From positions 372,001 to 436,000 of the forward strand of contig NZ_VTGX01000002.1 in assembly GCF_009729095.1 (NCBI RefSeq): 64,000 nucleotides of DNA, read 5' to 3'. The notes beneath the pieces were generated by a model. It saw only the letters and a program-made list of their open reading frames with translations, was not told the DNA's origin and did no database searches. The position numbers were made by a program, and so were the translations under genes. Source of the stretch: Mycolicibacterium sp. CBMA 247. Its GTDB lineage: Bacteria > Actinomycetota > Actinomycetes > Mycobacteriales > Mycobacteriaceae. Shown piece after piece: positions 27,615 through 37,277 of this stretch (position 1 is its first letter; each line of letters opens with the position of its first letter).

Positions 27615-29086
27615 ACACCTCCCTGCGCCGGGTGGCAGTCACGATCATGGTGCTGATCGTGCTGCTGTTGGCCAACGCCACGATCACCCAGGTCTTCACC
27701 GCCGACGGGTTGCGCGCGGACCCGCGCAATCAACGGGTGCTGCTCGACGAGTACTCGCGCCAACGCGGCCAGATCACCGCGGGCGGCCAGCTGCTGGCCT
27801 ACTCGGTCGCCACCGATGGTCGGTTCCGCTTCCTGCGCGTCTACCCCAATCCCGAGGTCTACGCCCCGGTCACCGGGTTCTACTCGCTGGGCTACTCCAG
27901 CACCGGCCTGGAGCGCGCCGAGGACACCATCCTCAACGGCTCCGACGAGCGCCTGTTCGGTCGCCGGCTGGCCGATTTCTTCACCGGCCGCGACCCACGC
28001 GGCGGCAATGTCGACACCACGATCAACCCGCAGGTGCAGCAGGCGGCCTGGGATGCGCTGCAGCACGGCTGTGACGGCCCCTGCAAGGGCTCGGTGGTGG
28101 CCCTGGAGCCCTCCACCGGCAAGATCCTGGCGATGGCGTCAACGCCGTCATATGACCCCAACAAGCTGGCCACCCACGATCTCAACGCCCAGAGCCAGGC
28201 CTGGCAGCAGTTGCGCGACAACGAACAGTCACCGCTGCTCAACCGCGCCATCTCGGAGACCTACCCGCCGGGCTCCACGTTCAAGGTGATCACCACGGCG
28301 GCGGCCCTTCAGGCCGGTGCCACCCCCGATACCCAGCTCACGGCGGCGCCGCGGATCCCGCTGCCCGACAGCACCGCGACGCTGGAGAACTTCGGCGGGT
28401 CCGCATGCGGTTCCGGGCCCACCGCGTCGCTGCGCGAGGCGTTCGCCAAATCGTGCAACACCGCATTCGTCCAGCTGGGGCTCAATACCGGCGCTGACAA
28501 ACTCAAGGCCACCGCTCAGGCCTTCGGCCTCGACTCATCCCCGCCGACCATCCCGCTGCAGGTCGCCGAATCCACCACCGGGCCCATCTCCGACGGCGCT
28601 GCGCTGGGCATGTCCAGCATCGGGCAGCGCGATGTCGCCCTGACTCCACTGCAGAACGCCCAGGTGGCTGCGACCATCGCCAATGACGGCATCGCGATGC
28701 GCCCGTATCTTGTGGATAGCCTCAAAGGACCCGACCTGACCACGATCGCCACCACCGCGCCCGCCCAAGAGCGCCGGGCGGTGTCACCCCAGGTCGCGGC
28801 TACACTTACGGACTTGATGGTCGCCGCCGAGCAGGTGACTCAGCAGAAGGGAGCCATCGCCGGCGTGCAGATCGCTTCTAAGACCGGTACGGCAGAGCAC
28901 GGGACTGACCCCCGTAACACTCCGCCGCATGCCTGGTACATCGCATTCGCACCGGCCTCCGACCCCAAGGTCGCGGTCTCGGTGTTGATCGAGGACGGCG
29001 GGGACCGGTTGTCGGCCACCGGCGGCGCACTCGCCGCCCCGATCGGACGTGCCACCATAGCGGCGGCGCTGCGGGAGGGTTCATGA
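27611..29086 (+). CDS. pbpA: Class B penicillin-binding protein PbpA
   Basis: A 491-residue transpeptidase anchored by one N-terminal helix ([18 protein letters not shown]). It has all three active-site motifs: STFK with nucleophile Ser222, SCN at 281-283, and KTG at 424-426. Residues about 50-130 are the dimerisation-type domain. It cross-links peptidoglycan with RodA and is a PknB-regulated division protein in mycobacteria. The correct start is ATG 27611, overlapping the rodA stop as ATGA; a longer open frame upstream is simply rodA read out of frame. Confidence 0.96.
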   Translation: MNTSLRRVAVTIMVLIVLLLANATITQVFTADGLRADPRNQRVLLDEYSRQRGQITAGGQLLAYSVATDGRFRFLRVYPNPEVYAPVTGFYSLGYSSTGLERAEDTILNGSDERLFGRRLADFFTGRDPRGGNVDTTINPQVQQAAWDALQHGCDGPCKGSVVALEPSTGKILAMASTPSYDPNKLATHDLNAQSQAWQQLRDNEQSPLLNRAISETYPPGSTFKVITTAAALQAGATPDTQLTAAPRIPLPDSTATLENFGGSACGSGPTASLREAFAKSCNTAFVQLGLNTGADKLKATAQAFGLDSSPPTIPLQVAESTTGPISDGAALGMSSIGQRDVALTPLQNAQVAATIANDGIAMRPYLVDSLKGPDLTTIATTAPAQERRAVSPQVAATLTDLMVAAEQVTQQKGAIAGVQIASKTGTAEHGTDPRNTPPHAWYIAFAPASDPKVAVSVLIEDGGDRLSATGGALAAPIGRATIAAALREGS

Positions 29087-30360
29087 GTCCCCGGGTTGGA
29101 GTCACGCTGTCCGGGCGGTACCGGCTGCAACGACTGATCGCCACGGGCGGCATGGGTCAGGTCTGGGAGGCCGTCGACTCGCGGCTGGGCCGACGCGTCG
29201 CGGTCAAGGTACTCAAGGCCGAGTTCTCCACCGATGCCGAGTTCGTCGAGCGCTTCCGGGCCGAGGCCCGCACGGTGGCCATGCTCAACCATCCCGGCAT
29301 CGCCAGCGTGTACGACTACGGCGAGACCGATATCGACGGCGAGGGCCGCACCGCGTATCTGGTGATGGAGCTCGTCAACGGTGAGCCGCTGAACTCCGTC
29401 ATCAAGCGCACCGGGCGGCTGTCGCTCCGGCACGCCCTGGACATGCTCGAGCAGACTGGGCGCGCGCTACAGGTGGCCCACACGGCCGGGCTCGTGCACC
29501 GCGACGTCAAGCCCGGCAACATCCTGATCACGCCGACAGGTCAGGTCAAACTCACCGACTTCGGTATCGCCAAGGCCGTCGACGCCGCCCCGGTCACCCA
29601 GACCGGCATGGTGATGGGCACCGCCCAGTACATCGCCCCAGAGCAGGCCCTGGGCCACGATGCCACCGCGGCCAGCGACGTCTACGCGCTGGGAGTCGTT
29701 GGCTACGAATCGGTTTCGGGCAAGCGTCCGTTCACCGGCGATGGCGCGCTGACCGTGGCGATGAAGCACATCAAGGAGACGCCGCCGCCGCTGCCCGCCG
29801 ATCTGCCGCCCAATGTGCGCGAGCTGATCGAGATCACCCTGGTGAAGAACCCCGGGATGCGCTACAAGTCGGGCGGTCCGTTCGCGGACGCGGTTGCCGC
29901 GGTGCGCTCCGGCCGCCGTCCTCCGCGTCCCAACCAGGCGCCGACGCTCGGTCGGGCCGCTCCGGCCGCGGTGCCGTCGGCCGCGCAGGCCCGGGCCGCA
30001 GCCGATCTCACCGGTCGCACACCGGTCACCGCCACCCGGGCCAGGCCGACCACTGCCGCCCACCGGCCGGCGCCGCCACCGCGGCGCACTTTCTCGTCGG
30101 GTCAGCGGGCACTATTGTGGGCCGCCGGCGTTCTCGGTGCGCTGGCCATTGTCATTGCCATCCTGATCGTGCTCAACGCGCAGGATCGCAAGGATCAGCA
30201 GCAGTCACCCCCGCCCACGGTCACCAACACGGTGACCGAGACGACGCCCTTCCAGACCCCGGCAGCGCTGCCGGATCTGGCATTCCACGTGATCTTGCCT
30301 AGCGAAGCCGGAGCCGCGGCTCAGGCCATTCCAAAGGCACCAGAACAGATACTGCGATGA
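29083..30360 (+). CDS. pknA: Serine/threonine protein kinase PknA
   Basis: A 425-residue receptor-like kinase. The kinase domain (about 12-275) shows the glycine loop [10 protein letters not shown], invariant Lys42 in VAVKVL, catalytic loop [11 protein letters not shown] and the APEQ segment (QYIAPEQA). A Pro/Ala-rich juxtamembrane stretch follows, then a membrane helix ([21 protein letters not shown], about 345-365) and a short extracytoplasmic tail without PASTA domains, as in the family. It phosphorylates division and cell-wall proteins such as Wag31 and FhaB. ATG 29083 overlaps the pbpA stop. Confidence 0.96.
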   Translation: MSPRVGVTLSGRYRLQRLIATGGMGQVWEAVDSRLGRRVAVKVLKAEFSTDAEFVERFRAEARTVAMLNHPGIASVYDYGETDIDGEGRTAYLVMELVNGEPLNSVIKRTGRLSLRHALDMLEQTGRALQVAHTAGLVHRDVKPGNILITPTGQVKLTDFGIAKAVDAAPVTQTGMVMGTAQYIAPEQALGHDATAASDVYALGVVGYESVSGKRPFTGDGALTVAMKHIKETPPPLPADLPPNVRELIEITLVKNPGMRYKSGGPFADAVAAVRSGRRPPRPNQAPTLGRAAPAAVPSAAQARAAADLTGRTPVTATRARPTTAAHRPAPPPRRTFSSGQRALLWAAGVLGALAIVIAILIVLNAQDRKDQQQSPPPTVTNTVTETTPFQTPAALPDLAFHVILPSEAGAAAQAIPKAPEQILR

Positions 30361-32225
30361 CGACGCCTCAACACCTCTCTGACCGATATGAACTCGGTGA
30401 AATTCTCGGCTTCGGCGGCATGTCCGAAGTTCACATCGCACGCGATACACGGTTGCACCGCGATGTCGCGGTCAAGGTCCTGCGCGCCGATCTGGCCCGC
30501 GACCCCAGCTTCTACCTGCGCTTCCGCCGCGAAGCGCAGAACGCGGCCGCGCTGAACCATCCCGCCATCGTGGCGGTGTATGACACCGGCGAGGCCGAGA
30601 CACCCAACGGCCCGCTGCCCTACATCGTCATGGAGTACGTCGACGGTGTGACGCTGCGCGACATCGTGCACACCGAGGGTCCGATCCCGCCGCGGCGGGC
30701 GATCGAGATCATCGCCGATGCCTGCCAGGCGCTGAACTTCAGCCACCAGCACGGCATCGTGCACCGTGACGTGAAGCCGGCCAACATCATGATCAGCAAG
30801 GCCAATGCTGTGAAGGTGATGGACTTCGGTATCGCGCGCGCCCTGGCCGATACCGGCAACAGCGTCACCCAGACCGCCGCGGTGATCGGCACCGCCCAGT
30901 ACCTGTCTCCCGAGCAGGCCCGCGGTGAAACCGTCGACGCCCGCTCCGACGTCTATTCGCTGGGCTGTGTGCTCTACGAAATCCTCACGGGTGAACCACC
31001 TTTCATCGGCGATTCACCGGTTGCGGTGGCTTATCAGCATGTCCGCGAGGATCCGGTCCCGCCGTCGCAGCGGCACACCGGTATTTCCCCGGAACTCGAT
31101 GCCGTGGTGCTCAAGGCGCTGGCCAAGAATCCGGACAATCGCTATCAGACCGCGGCCGAGATGCGCACGGATCTGATCCGGGTGCACAGCGGCGAGGCCC
31201 CGGAGGCACCCAAGGTGCTCACCGCCGCCGAGCGGACGTCGATGTTGAACTCCGGGCCGATGTTGACCCAGGGTGGTGCGCCCACGCAGGACTTTGTGGT
31301 GCCCCGGCCGGCCGACCGCAACGCCTCGGTGGCCCGCTGGTTGATCGCGGTGGCGGTCCTGGCGGTGCTGACGGTCGTGGTGACGGTCGCGATCAACATG
31401 TTCGACGCCAAGCCCCGCGACGTGCAGGTGCCCGATGTGGGCGGCCAGCTTTCGGCGGATGCCATTGCCGCACTGCAGAATCGGGGCTTCAAGACTCGCA
31501 CCGAACCCAAGCCGGACAACCAGGTTCGGCCGGAGCACGTCATCAGCACCGATCCGGCTGCCAACAGCATGGCGGCCGCCGGTGACGAGATCACCGTCAA
31601 CGTGTCGACCGGGCCCACGCAGGCCCAGGTGCCTGATGTCGCCGGCCTGACTCCGAGCCAGGCGCGGCAGAAGCTCAAGGACGCCGGCTTCGAGAAGGTC
31701 AAGGAGTCCGCGAGCCCGTCGACACCCGATCAGAAGGGGCGCGTGCTCGCCACCAACCCGCCGGCCAACCAGACCGCGGGGATCATCTACGAGGTCACCC
31801 TCGTGGTCGGTTCGGGCCCGGAGGACACTGCGGTTCCCGACTGCAAAGGCCAGAGCGTCGATGTGTGCAAGCAGATTCTCGCCGCGTCGGGCTTCACCAA
31901 CACGGTGGTCATCGAGGTCGACAACACCGCGCCCGCGGGCCAGGTGGTAGGTACCGAACCGCCCGCCGGGACGTCGGTGCCCAAAGACACCCCGATCCAG
32001 ATTCACGTGTCTAAGGGCAACCAGTTCATCATGCCCAACCTGGTCGGTCAGGTCTGGGACGACGTCTACCCGCGGCTGACCGCGCTCGGCTGGACCGGGG
32101 TACTGGACAAGGGCCCCGACATCCGGGACAGCGGCCAACGCACCAACGCCGTCGTCAACCAGAGCCCGCCGGCCGGCACCGCAGTGAACTACGGGGCGAA
32201 GATCACGCTGAGCTTCGCGTCGTAG
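30357..32225 (+). CDS. pknB: Serine/threonine protein kinase PknB with PASTA repeats
   Basis: A 622-residue sensor kinase. Lys40 (DVAVKVL), HRDVKPAN and DFG mark the catalytic domain (about 10-275); the activation loop [16 protein letters not shown] keeps the Thr pair used for autophosphorylation. The membrane helix is about residues 332-352 ([19 protein letters not shown]). The outer part has four PASTA repeats ([30 protein letters not shown] and [10 protein letters not shown] start them), which sense muropeptides or lipid II. CwlM and MurJ, encoded in this window, are its key substrates. It ends the operon and its last 23 bp overlap the convergent pabA-like gene. Confidence 0.97.
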   Translation: MTTPQHLSDRYELGEILGFGGMSEVHIARDTRLHRDVAVKVLRADLARDPSFYLRFRREAQNAAALNHPAIVAVYDTGEAETPNGPLPYIVMEYVDGVTLRDIVHTEGPIPPRRAIEIIADACQALNFSHQHGIVHRDVKPANIMISKANAVKVMDFGIARALADTGNSVTQTAAVIGTAQYLSPEQARGETVDARSDVYSLGCVLYEILTGEPPFIGDSPVAVAYQHVREDPVPPSQRHTGISPELDAVVLKALAKNPDNRYQTAAEMRTDLIRVHSGEAPEAPKVLTAAERTSMLNSGPMLTQGGAPTQDFVVPRPADRNASVARWLIAVAVLAVLTVVVTVAINMFDAKPRDVQVPDVGGQLSADAIAALQNRGFKTRTEPKPDNQVRPEHVISTDPAANSMAAAGDEITVNVSTGPTQAQVPDVAGLTPSQARQKLKDAGFEKVKESASPSTPDQKGRVLATNPPANQTAGIIYEVTLVVGSGPEDTAVPDCKGQSVDVCKQILAASGFTNTVVIEVDNTAPAGQVVGTEPPAGTSVPKDTPIQIHVSKGNQFIMPNLVGQVWDDVYPRLTALGWTGVLDKGPDIRDSGQRTNAVVNQSPPAGTAVNYGAKITLSFAS

Positions 32226-32877
32226 CCGCGGCTACGGCGCGAGCCACCTCGCCCTCGAGCGCGGCCACCAGTTGTTCCTCCGGTGCGGCACCGCAGACGC
32301 CCAGCCAGTTGGCCAGCATGCGGTGCCCGCCCTGGGTCAGGATCGACTCCGGGTGGAACTGCACGCCGTGGATCGGCAGCTCGCGGTGGCGCACGGCCAT
32401 AATCACGCCGCTGTCGGTCTGCCCGATCACCTCGAGCTCCGCAGGCACGGTGTCCGGCAGGATCGTCAGCGAGTGGTAGCGGGTCGCGGTGAACGGGTCG
32501 GGCAGGCCCTTGAGCACCCCGGTATCGGAGTGGTGCACCACGCTGGTCTTGCCGTGCAGCAGCTCGGGTGCGCGGTCGACGGTGCCTCCGAATGCCACGC
32601 CGATGGCTTGGTGACCGAGGCAAACGCCCAGTAGGGGAGTGCCGGCCGCGGCGCAGGCCCGCACCAGGGGGATCGACGCACCGGCGCGTTCGGGAGTGCC
32701 CGGGCCCGGGCTCAGCAGCACGCCGTCGAAGTCTGCCGCCACCTTGGCGATGTCGGCATCGCCGGCCAGGCGTTGGTCGTCGTTGCGCCACACCTGCGCA
32801 TCCACCCCGAGCTGGCCCAGGTACTGGACCAGGTTGAACACGAAGCTGTCATAGTTGTCGACGACCAGAACCTGCAT
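32203..32877 (-). CDS. trpG: Class I glutamine amidotransferase (PabA/TrpG)
   Basis: A 224-residue glutaminase subunit that supplies ammonia for chorismate amination. The triad is visible: Cys86 in LLGVCLGHQ, and His175/Glu177 in FHPES. The oxyanion region SPGPGTPERAG is also present. The M. tuberculosis orthologue in this position (Rv0013) is named TrpG, but it stands away from the trp operon, and amphibolic use for anthranilate and p-aminobenzoate synthesis is likely. Its 3' end overlaps pknB by 23 bp, tail to tail. Confidence 0.93.
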   Translation of the reverse strand: MQVLVVDNYDSFVFNLVQYLGQLGVDAQVWRNDDQRLAGDADIAKVAADFDGVLLSPGPGTPERAGASIPLVRACAAAGTPLLGVCLGHQAIGVAFGGTVDRAPELLHGKTSVVHHSDTGVLKGLPDPFTATRYHSLTILPDTVPAELEVIGQTDSGVIMAVRHRELPIHGVQFHPESILTQGGHRMLANWLGVCGAAPEEQLVAALEGEVARAVAAATTRSSA

Positions 32878-32894
32878 CGGCCCAGGTTACCGGC

Positions 32895-33644
32895 TCAGTA
32901 GCCAAGCGGGCCCGCGGGTTTCGCGTAGCGCATCCGCAGTGGTTCGGTGCGGCCGGTCAGGTCTACCTCGGCGCGTGGTTCTTCGACGTAGCCCAATCCG
33001 AACCGCACCACATACTGCTTGTAAAGGGTCACCAGCGGTGCGGCCGCCAGTGCGGCCTGCATGGCCGGGGCGTCTCCGATCGCGGTGATGACATACGGCG
33101 GGCTGTAGGTGCGTCCGTTCAGCAGCAGGGTGTTGCCGACGCAGCGGGGCGCCGAGGTGGCGATGATCCGTTGGTCCTGCATCTGGATGCCCTCGGCTCC
33201 GGCGCTCCACAACGCATTGAGGACGGCCTGGATGTCCTGTTGGTGCACCACCAGGTCGTCGGGGGAGGCGTCGCGGGGGAATCGGCCCTGGGCGTCGCGC
33301 TGGGCGTCGTTGAGCGTGACCACCAGACCGGGTCCGCGCATGGGCACCGTCCCGGCGTCGACGGCCAGTTCGGCGGACCGCTTGGTGATCGCCCCGAGCG
33401 CGGCGTGCGAACTGGGGGACCCGCCGTGATGGCTGTCGATCTGGATGGACAACGAATCACGCTGGGCGGCCAGCCGGTCCACGGACTGCTGCGCCTCGCG
33501 CACCAGGTCGACGAGGCGGGGAGAATCGCTGCGGCGGATCTCGTCACCGCCGGATACCCCGTGGGTGGCGGCCAACAGCAGCCCGGCGAACAGACAGACC
33601 ACCGGAACGCCGAAGCGCCACCGGGACCGATCCGGTTGGTCCAT
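32895..33644 (-). CDS. DUF881 membrane-anchored protein (Rv0012 type)
   Basis: About 249 residues from ATG 33644, which has GGAGAGACA just upstream; a start at 33689 would add 15 residues. One N-terminal membrane helix (FGVPVVCLFAGLLLAATHG) is followed by a coiled-coil-like stretch (RLVDLVREAQQSVDRLAAQRD) and the DUF881 domain (GPGLVVTLNDA, DLVVHQQDIQAVLNALWSAG, LNGRTYSPPYVITAIGD). DUF881 proteins are actinobacterial, usually near division genes, with no established reaction; crgA is divergent next to it here. Gene order equals Rv0012 between crgA and trpG. Confidence 0.88.
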   Translation of the reverse strand: MDQPDRSRWRFGVPVVCLFAGLLLAATHGVSGGDEIRRSDSPRLVDLVREAQQSVDRLAAQRDSLSIQIDSHHGGSPSSHAALGAITKRSAELAVDAGTVPMRGPGLVVTLNDAQRDAQGRFPRDASPDDLVVHQQDIQAVLNALWSAGAEGIQMQDQRIIATSAPRCVGNTLLLNGRTYSPPYVITAIGDAPAMQAALAAAPLVTLYKQYVVRFGLGYVEEPRAEVDLTGRTEPLRMRYAKPAGPLGY

Positions 33645-33738
33645 CGCTGTCTCTCCTCGACGTGCAGCTACGTTAGGCTCGTGAGGCATCCTGCCTCATC
33701 GTCGCACCGTGTGACGCCGACTGTCCGCGAAGGTACCC

Positions 33739-34023
33739 ATGCCCAAGTCCAAAGTCCGCAAAAAGAACGATTTCACCATCAAGCCGGTGAGCCGGACTCC
33801 GGTCAAGGTGAAAGCCGGGCCGTCGAGTGTGTGGTTCGTCGCGCTGTTCATCGGCCTCATGTTGTTCGGCCTGGTGTGGCTGCTGGTGTTCCAGCTGGCG
33901 GCAACAAACCCGGTGGACACTCCGTCCTTCCTCCAGTGGATGTCCGACCTGGGTCCGTGGAACTACGCGATCGCATTTGCCTTCATGATCAGTGGGCTGT
34001 TGCTCACGATGCGCTGGCGCTGA
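33739..34023 (+). CDS. crgA: Cell division protein CrgA
   Basis: A 94-residue membrane protein with the family start [16 protein letters not shown], two membrane helices (about 32-54 and 71-90) and the short conserved loop between them ([20 protein letters not shown]). CrgA recruits peptidoglycan synthases to the septum and interacts with FtsZ, FtsQ, FtsI, PbpA and CwsA; pbpA and cwsA are both close by. Confidence 0.95.
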   Translation: MPKSKVRKKNDFTIKPVSRTPVKVKAGPSSVWFVALFIGLMLFGLVWLLVFQLAATNPVDTPSFLQWMSDLGPWNYAIAFAFMISGLLLTMRWR

Positions 34024-34113
34024 TCCGAGACGGCACCATAATGAATTCATCTTACGTTTTCAGCGTTACCGACTCAGCAACCTCGATGATGCTCAATCAC
34101 ATCGTTGTGATTC

Positions 34114-34143
34114 ATCCCCATTGGGGATAGCACCTGTGGATAA
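34114..34143. promoter_or_regulatory. Hairpin plus consensus DnaA box between crgA and the PH-domain gene
   Basis: Two adjacent signals lie in the 155-bp gap. ATCCCCA-T-TGGGGAT (34114-34128) is a 7-bp-arm hairpin that may end crgA transcription. TGTGGATAA (34135-34143) is the exact complement of the perfect DnaA box TTATCCACA and is 36 bp upstream of the next start codon. Whether DnaA binds here is not known. Confidence 0.5.
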
Positions 34144-34178
34144 CTCCATTAGTCGCGGTAAGAGGGTGTGAACAGCCC

Positions 34179-34595
34179 ATGCAGCAAACCCAATGGAGCC
34201 CATCGACTGCTGGAGTCGCAGGTTGCGGCATAGCGGGAGTCGTGATGGCTATCGCAGCTGTGACCCTGATCACAGACCCGCCCGGACGTGTTCTTGCCGG
34301 CATAGCTGGCGTGGGATTGCTCACGTTCGCAACATTGTCGTGGCGGGCCCGGCCAAAACTGGCAATTAACCAAGACGGTCTCACCGTCGCAGGTTTCTGG
34401 CGTACCCGGACATATCGCCGCAATGAGATCCGCGGAGTCCGCATCACCGAGTTCCGCCGGATCGCCCGAAAGGTCCGCCTGCTGGAGATCGACACAGTCG
34501 ATGACCGGCTGGTCGTCCTCACGCGGTGGGATCTGGGATCAGACCCTCTCGATGTCTTGGACGCGCTCACCGAGGCCGGTTTCACGGCCCGGTAG
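34179..34595 (+). CDS. PH-domain membrane protein (Rv0010c type)
   Basis: A 138-residue protein matching Rv0010c in position and pattern: two close hydrophobic segments (VMAIAAVTLI and VLAGIAGVGLLTFATLSW) followed by a small bacterial PH-like domain (RPKLAINQDGLTVAGFWRTR, LLEIDTVDDRLVVLTRWDLG, DPLDVLDALTEAGF). No function is established. The gene shares a terminator with ppiA, which is convergent. Confidence 0.85.
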   Translation: MQQTQWSPSTAGVAGCGIAGVVMAIAAVTLITDPPGRVLAGIAGVGLLTFATLSWRARPKLAINQDGLTVAGFWRTRTYRRNEIRGVRITEFRRIARKVRLLEIDTVDDRLVVLTRWDLGSDPLDVLDALTEAGFTAR

Positions 34596-34615
34596 GAGAG
34601 GACCCCACACAACAC

Positions 34616-34643
34616 GCGACGCCCCCGTAGCCGGGGGCGTCGC
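34616..34643. terminator. Bidirectional terminator hairpin
   Basis: A perfect 12-bp stem GCGACGCCCCCG / CGGGGGCGTCGC with a TAGC loop lies between the convergent PH-domain gene (ends 34595) and ppiA (ends 34671). It is very GC-rich with a short T-containing run after it on the plus strand (GCATTTG). Confidence 0.85.
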
Positions 34644-34670
34644 GCATTTGTATGTGCGGGGTTAAGCCCG

Positions 34671-35198
34671 TTATGACACGGTGACCGATTCGATGACAAC
34701 GGGATCGGACGGCCGGTCGGAGCGGTCGGTGGGGGTGGTCGCGATGGCGTCGACCACCTTCTGCGACTCGGGATCCACGACCTCACCGAAGATGGTGTGG
34801 CGCCGGTTGAGGTGCGGCGTCTGGCCGACCGTGATGAAGAACTGGGAGCCGTTGGTGCCCGGCCCGGCGTTGGCCATGGCCAGCAGGTAGGGCTTGTCGA
34901 ACACGAGCTCGGGGTGGAACTCGTCGGCGAACTGGAAGCCGGGTCCGCCACGGCCGGTACCGGTCGGGTCGCCGCCCTGGATCATGAAGCCGTCGATCAC
35001 CCGGTGGAAGACCGCCCCATCGTAGAACGGACCGGACGTGCCACCCGAGGCGTTCTCCGTGCTGTAGTCCTTGGTGCCCTGCGCCAAGCCGACGAAGTTG
35101 GCCACGGTCTTGGGAGCGTGGTTTCCGAACAGTGCGATCTTGATATCGCCGCGGTTGGTGTGCAGTGTCGCCGTCGCGGTCTGAATGGGGCTCGTCAC
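34671..35198 (-). CDS. ppiA: Peptidyl-prolyl cis-trans isomerase, cyclophilin type (PpiA)
   Basis: A 175-residue single-domain cyclophilin that catalyses proline isomerisation in protein folding. The signature [19 protein letters not shown] and later [18 protein letters not shown] contain the catalytic Arg and the peptide-binding residues. No signal peptide, so it is cytoplasmic. GTG 35198 gives [19 protein letters not shown]. It is divergent from cwsA, with 155 bp between starts. Confidence 0.96.
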   Translation of the reverse strand: MTSPIQTATATLHTNRGDIKIALFGNHAPKTVANFVGLAQGTKDYSTENASGGTSGPFYDGAVFHRVIDGFMIQGGDPTGTGRGGPGFQFADEFHPELVFDKPYLLAMANAGPGTNGSQFFITVGQTPHLNRRHTIFGEVVDPESQKVVDAIATTPTDRSDRPSDPVVIESVTVS

Positions 35199-35353
35199 GA
35201 GAAGTCAGTCTGCCATCCCAGCCCCGGCGGCCGTCAGATACCCCGCCATCCGCGCGGAGATGGCAATCTGGATCTCAGCCCAAACCGTGGCTTCCAATGG
35301 CTTTACCTCGGGCCTCGCCTCAGGTCCGCCGCCAGTGCCCAGAAAGGTGCCCG

Positions 35354-35755
35354 ATGACCGTGAACGTCGATACCCGGTTGGCCCCCCGTCAGCGCCTCGC
35401 CCGCGGCTTGAAATACAGCACTGTCGGTCCGGTCGACGTGACCCGCGGCGTGGTGGGACTGAGCGTCAACACCGTGTCCGTCGCGGCGGCCGAGCTTCGC
35501 AAGCGCTACGAGTCCGGCAAGCTGCGCCGTCAACTCGCCGCGGCCGCTGAAGCCGTGGCCGCACTGCCCGTGGTGTTGCAGGAGGCCGCTGCCGCGCCGC
35601 AGCCCAAGCGGTGTCGTCGCCCGCTGCTGCTCGCCGGGGTCACCGCGGCGTTGCTGGCCGGTGGGGCAGTGGCGTTCTCGATCGTGCGGCGGTCGGCGCG
35701 GCCCGAGCCGCCCTCACCGCTGCCGCCCAGCGTCGAGGTGACCCCGAAGCCGTAG
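35354..35755 (+). CDS. cwsA: Cell wall synthesis protein CwsA
   Basis: A 133-residue protein from ATG 35354 (GAAAGG site); a longer open frame upstream from 35165 overlaps ppiA and is not needed. It has the CwsA pattern: soluble N-terminal part (RLARGLKYSTVGPVDVTRGV, then SVAAAELRKRYESGKLRRQL), a single C-terminal membrane helix (PLLLAGVTAALLAGGAVAFSIV, about 88-110) and a Pro-rich end. CwsA binds Wag31 and CrgA and helps polar growth and septation. Confidence 0.88.
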   Translation: MTVNVDTRLAPRQRLARGLKYSTVGPVDVTRGVVGLSVNTVSVAAAELRKRYESGKLRRQLAAAAEAVAALPVVLQEAAAAPQPKRCRRPLLLAGVTAALLAGGAVAFSIVRRSARPEPPSPLPPSVEVTPKP

Positions 35756-35759
35756 CGCT

Positions 35760-35900
35760 CAAAAAGTCCTCGAATGCCACCTTGTCGCCCTGGCCGTCGG
35801 CCAGGGCGCGGGTGTCGATGGGCACCACGGCGTCCTCGAGCGCGGCGATCCGCACCGCGATCCAGATGAGTCGGGGATTCAGGGATTTGGTCTCGATGAC
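35760..35900 (-). pseudogene. Coding-like fragment downstream of tRNA-Ala (possible gene remnant)
   Basis: About 45 codons on the minus strand read VIETKSLNPRLIWIAVRIAA and then LEDAVVPIDTRALADGQG, with almost every third base G or C, the pattern of a real mycobacterial gene. The frame has no clear start or ribosome site, and towards its 3' end it would run antisense through cwsA, where the composition stops looking like protein. It may be the surviving piece of a lost gene beside the tRNA cluster, or a short unrecognised protein. I do not recognise the family. Confidence 0.3.
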
Positions 35901-35922
35901 AGACGCATACGAGAAGCACGGG

Positions 35923-35940
35923 GCTGCGGTTAACCGCAGC
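35923..35940 (-). terminator. Palindromic hairpin after tRNA-Ala
   Basis: GCTGCGGTT/AACCGCAGC is a perfect 18-bp palindrome 18 bp beyond the 3' end of tRNA-Ala on the minus strand, a likely terminator of the tRNA transcript. Confidence 0.6.
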
Positions 35941-35958
35941 ACGCCTCAGTCTTGATTG

Positions 35959-36031
35959 TGGAGCCTAGGAGATTCGAACTCCTGACATCTGCCTTGCAAA
36001 GGCAGCGCTCTACCAACTGAGCTAAGGCCCC
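35959..36031 (-). tRNA. alaT: tRNA-Ala (TGC)
   Basis: A 73-nt tRNA with acceptor GGGGCCT/AGGCTCC including the G3-T70 identity pair of alanine tRNAs, D arm TAGCTCAGTTGGTAGAGC, anticodon loop CTTTGCAAG (anticodon TGC) and T loop GTTCGAATC. CCA not encoded. With tRNA-Ile it forms the pair found next to gyrA in mycobacteria. Confidence 0.97.
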
Positions 36032-36144
36032 GTATTCGGCTGCGACTGCGGGGTATCCGCGTCGTGCCAAACCTCTTCACCGTGCCGTGATCGCCACACG
36101 ATCACTGCGACCGCCACGATCCCAGCCAGAACCACGAACCGCAT
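36022..36144 (-). CDS. DLW-39-like small membrane protein
   Basis: A 40-residue frame from ATG 36144, with GAGAGG seven bases upstream, encodes MRFVVLAGIVAVAVIVWRSR, a membrane helix, then HGEEVWHDADTPQSQPNTGP. This matches the actinobacterial DLW-39 family of tiny proteins in length, position (beside gyrA and these tRNAs) and in the acidic-Trp-acidic tail. The stop codon TAG lies inside the 5' end of tRNA-Ala, so the coding region overlaps the tRNA by 10 bp. The function of the family is unknown. The main doubt is whether the tRNA processing site spares this message. Confidence 0.65.
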   Translation of the reverse strand: MRFVVLAGIVAVAVIVWRSRHGEEVWHDADTPQSQPNTGP

Positions 36145-36184
36145 GGCGCAACCTCTCGGTGATCACCGGCTACACCGGTTGTCG

Positions 36185-36258
36185 TGGGCCTAGGAGGACT
36201 CGAACCTCCGACCTCTTCGTTATCAGCGAAGCGCTCTAACCACCTGAGCTATAGGCCC
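36185..36258 (-). tRNA. ileT: tRNA-Ile (GAT)
   Basis: A 74-nt tRNA: acceptor GGGCCTA/TAGGCCC, D arm TAGCTCAGGTGGTTAGAGC, anticodon loop CTGATAA (anticodon GAT) and T loop GTTCGAGTC; CCA not encoded. It is upstream of the DLW-39-like ORF and tRNA-Ala on the same strand, downstream of the DUF3566 gene. Confidence 0.97.
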
Positions 36259-36314
36259 GAAAATTGGGATCGACCGAGCGCAGAGATTACCGCACCGGGG
36301 CGCAGACTCCCAAA

Positions 36315-37223
36315 TCAATCCCTGTCGGCCAGCGTGACCTCGACGCCACCGACCAGATCGGTGGTCAGGTTGTAGATGAAGGCTCCGATGGTCGCCATCG
36401 CACACAGCACCACGATGTTCACCAGGCCCACCAGAGCCGCCCCGCCGAAGATCGTTCCGCTGGACACCAATTCGCCTCCCGAGGCGCCGCTTGCGCTGGT
36501 CAGCAGGTCGCCGACGTTGCTGTTGAGCTTGCTCCACACACCCATGGCGCCGAGCACCAGGTAGAGGAAGGCCACGGCGATCATCCACACGAAGAACAGC
36601 ACCACAGACAACACCAGTGAGACCTTCAGCACAGTCCACGGGTCGACCCGGCGGATCTGCATGCTGGCCCGGACCGGGCCCTGGTGCTGCGTGCGGTTGG
36701 CTACCTGGATCCGGGTGGTCGGAGCATTCGAAGACCTGGCTGCCGGCGTATCGCCGGATGCCTTGCGCGGCGACGGACGCGGCGACGGCCCGGACAGGTC
36801 CGGCAGCTCGCTCGCGTAGGCCTCGGGCCGCCCCTGCTCGCCGCGTGGCGCCGACGATGCAGATGGCGCCGAAGGCGCGGCCGGGGCCGTGCGGGCCGGC
36901 CTAGGGTGCTGCTCCGTCTCGTGGGACTCGGTGCCGGCGACGAAGCGCTGTAGCCGGGCCTCCACACCGGGGGAGTGGGAGCCCGGCGCACGAGCGCTCT
37001 CGTCGCGCGTCTCCCGTGGCTCGGGCGCCGGCTGCCGCGCGGTGCCGCGCTGCCACGGCGGTGCCTCACCGGTCTCGGTGATCTGACCCCCCGCGGCCGC
37101 CCGGGCTGCCGCGCCCGCCACCTTGCTCGCAGTCGAGCCGCCCTCGGCCCCGGTACCCGAGCCGTTGGAGCTGCCCGGCCGGTCGCCCGCTCGCGGGTAC
37201 CCCGGCTCGCTCGGTGAACTCAC
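36315..37223 (-). CDS. DUF3566 membrane protein (Rv0007 type)
   Basis: A 302-residue protein with a long disordered N-terminal region (residues 1-190, rich in Ser, Pro, Ala and Gly) and a C-terminal DUF3566 domain with two membrane helices ([21 protein letters not shown]; then [20 protein letters not shown]). It sits directly downstream of gyrA, as Rv0007 does; the role is unknown though the family often neighbours division genes. GTG 37223 is preceded by GGAGCTGTTAG. Confidence 0.88.
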   Translation of the reverse strand: MSSPSEPGYPRAGDRPGSSNGSGTGAEGGSTASKVAGAAARAAAGGQITETGEAPPWQRGTARQPAPEPRETRDESARAPGSHSPGVEARLQRFVAGTESHETEQHPRPARTAPAAPSAPSASSAPRGEQGRPEAYASELPDLSGPSPRPSPRKASGDTPAARSSNAPTTRIQVANRTQHQGPVRASMQIRRVDPWTVLKVSLVLSVVLFFVWMIAVAFLYLVLGAMGVWSKLNSNVGDLLTSASGASGGELVSSGTIFGGAALVGLVNIVVLCAMATIGAFIYNLTTDLVGGVEVTLADRD

Positions 37224-37277
37224 CTAACAGCTCCTTAGCTCAGGGGCCGAGGTCCGGGTCGGCCCTCGGCGACAGCG

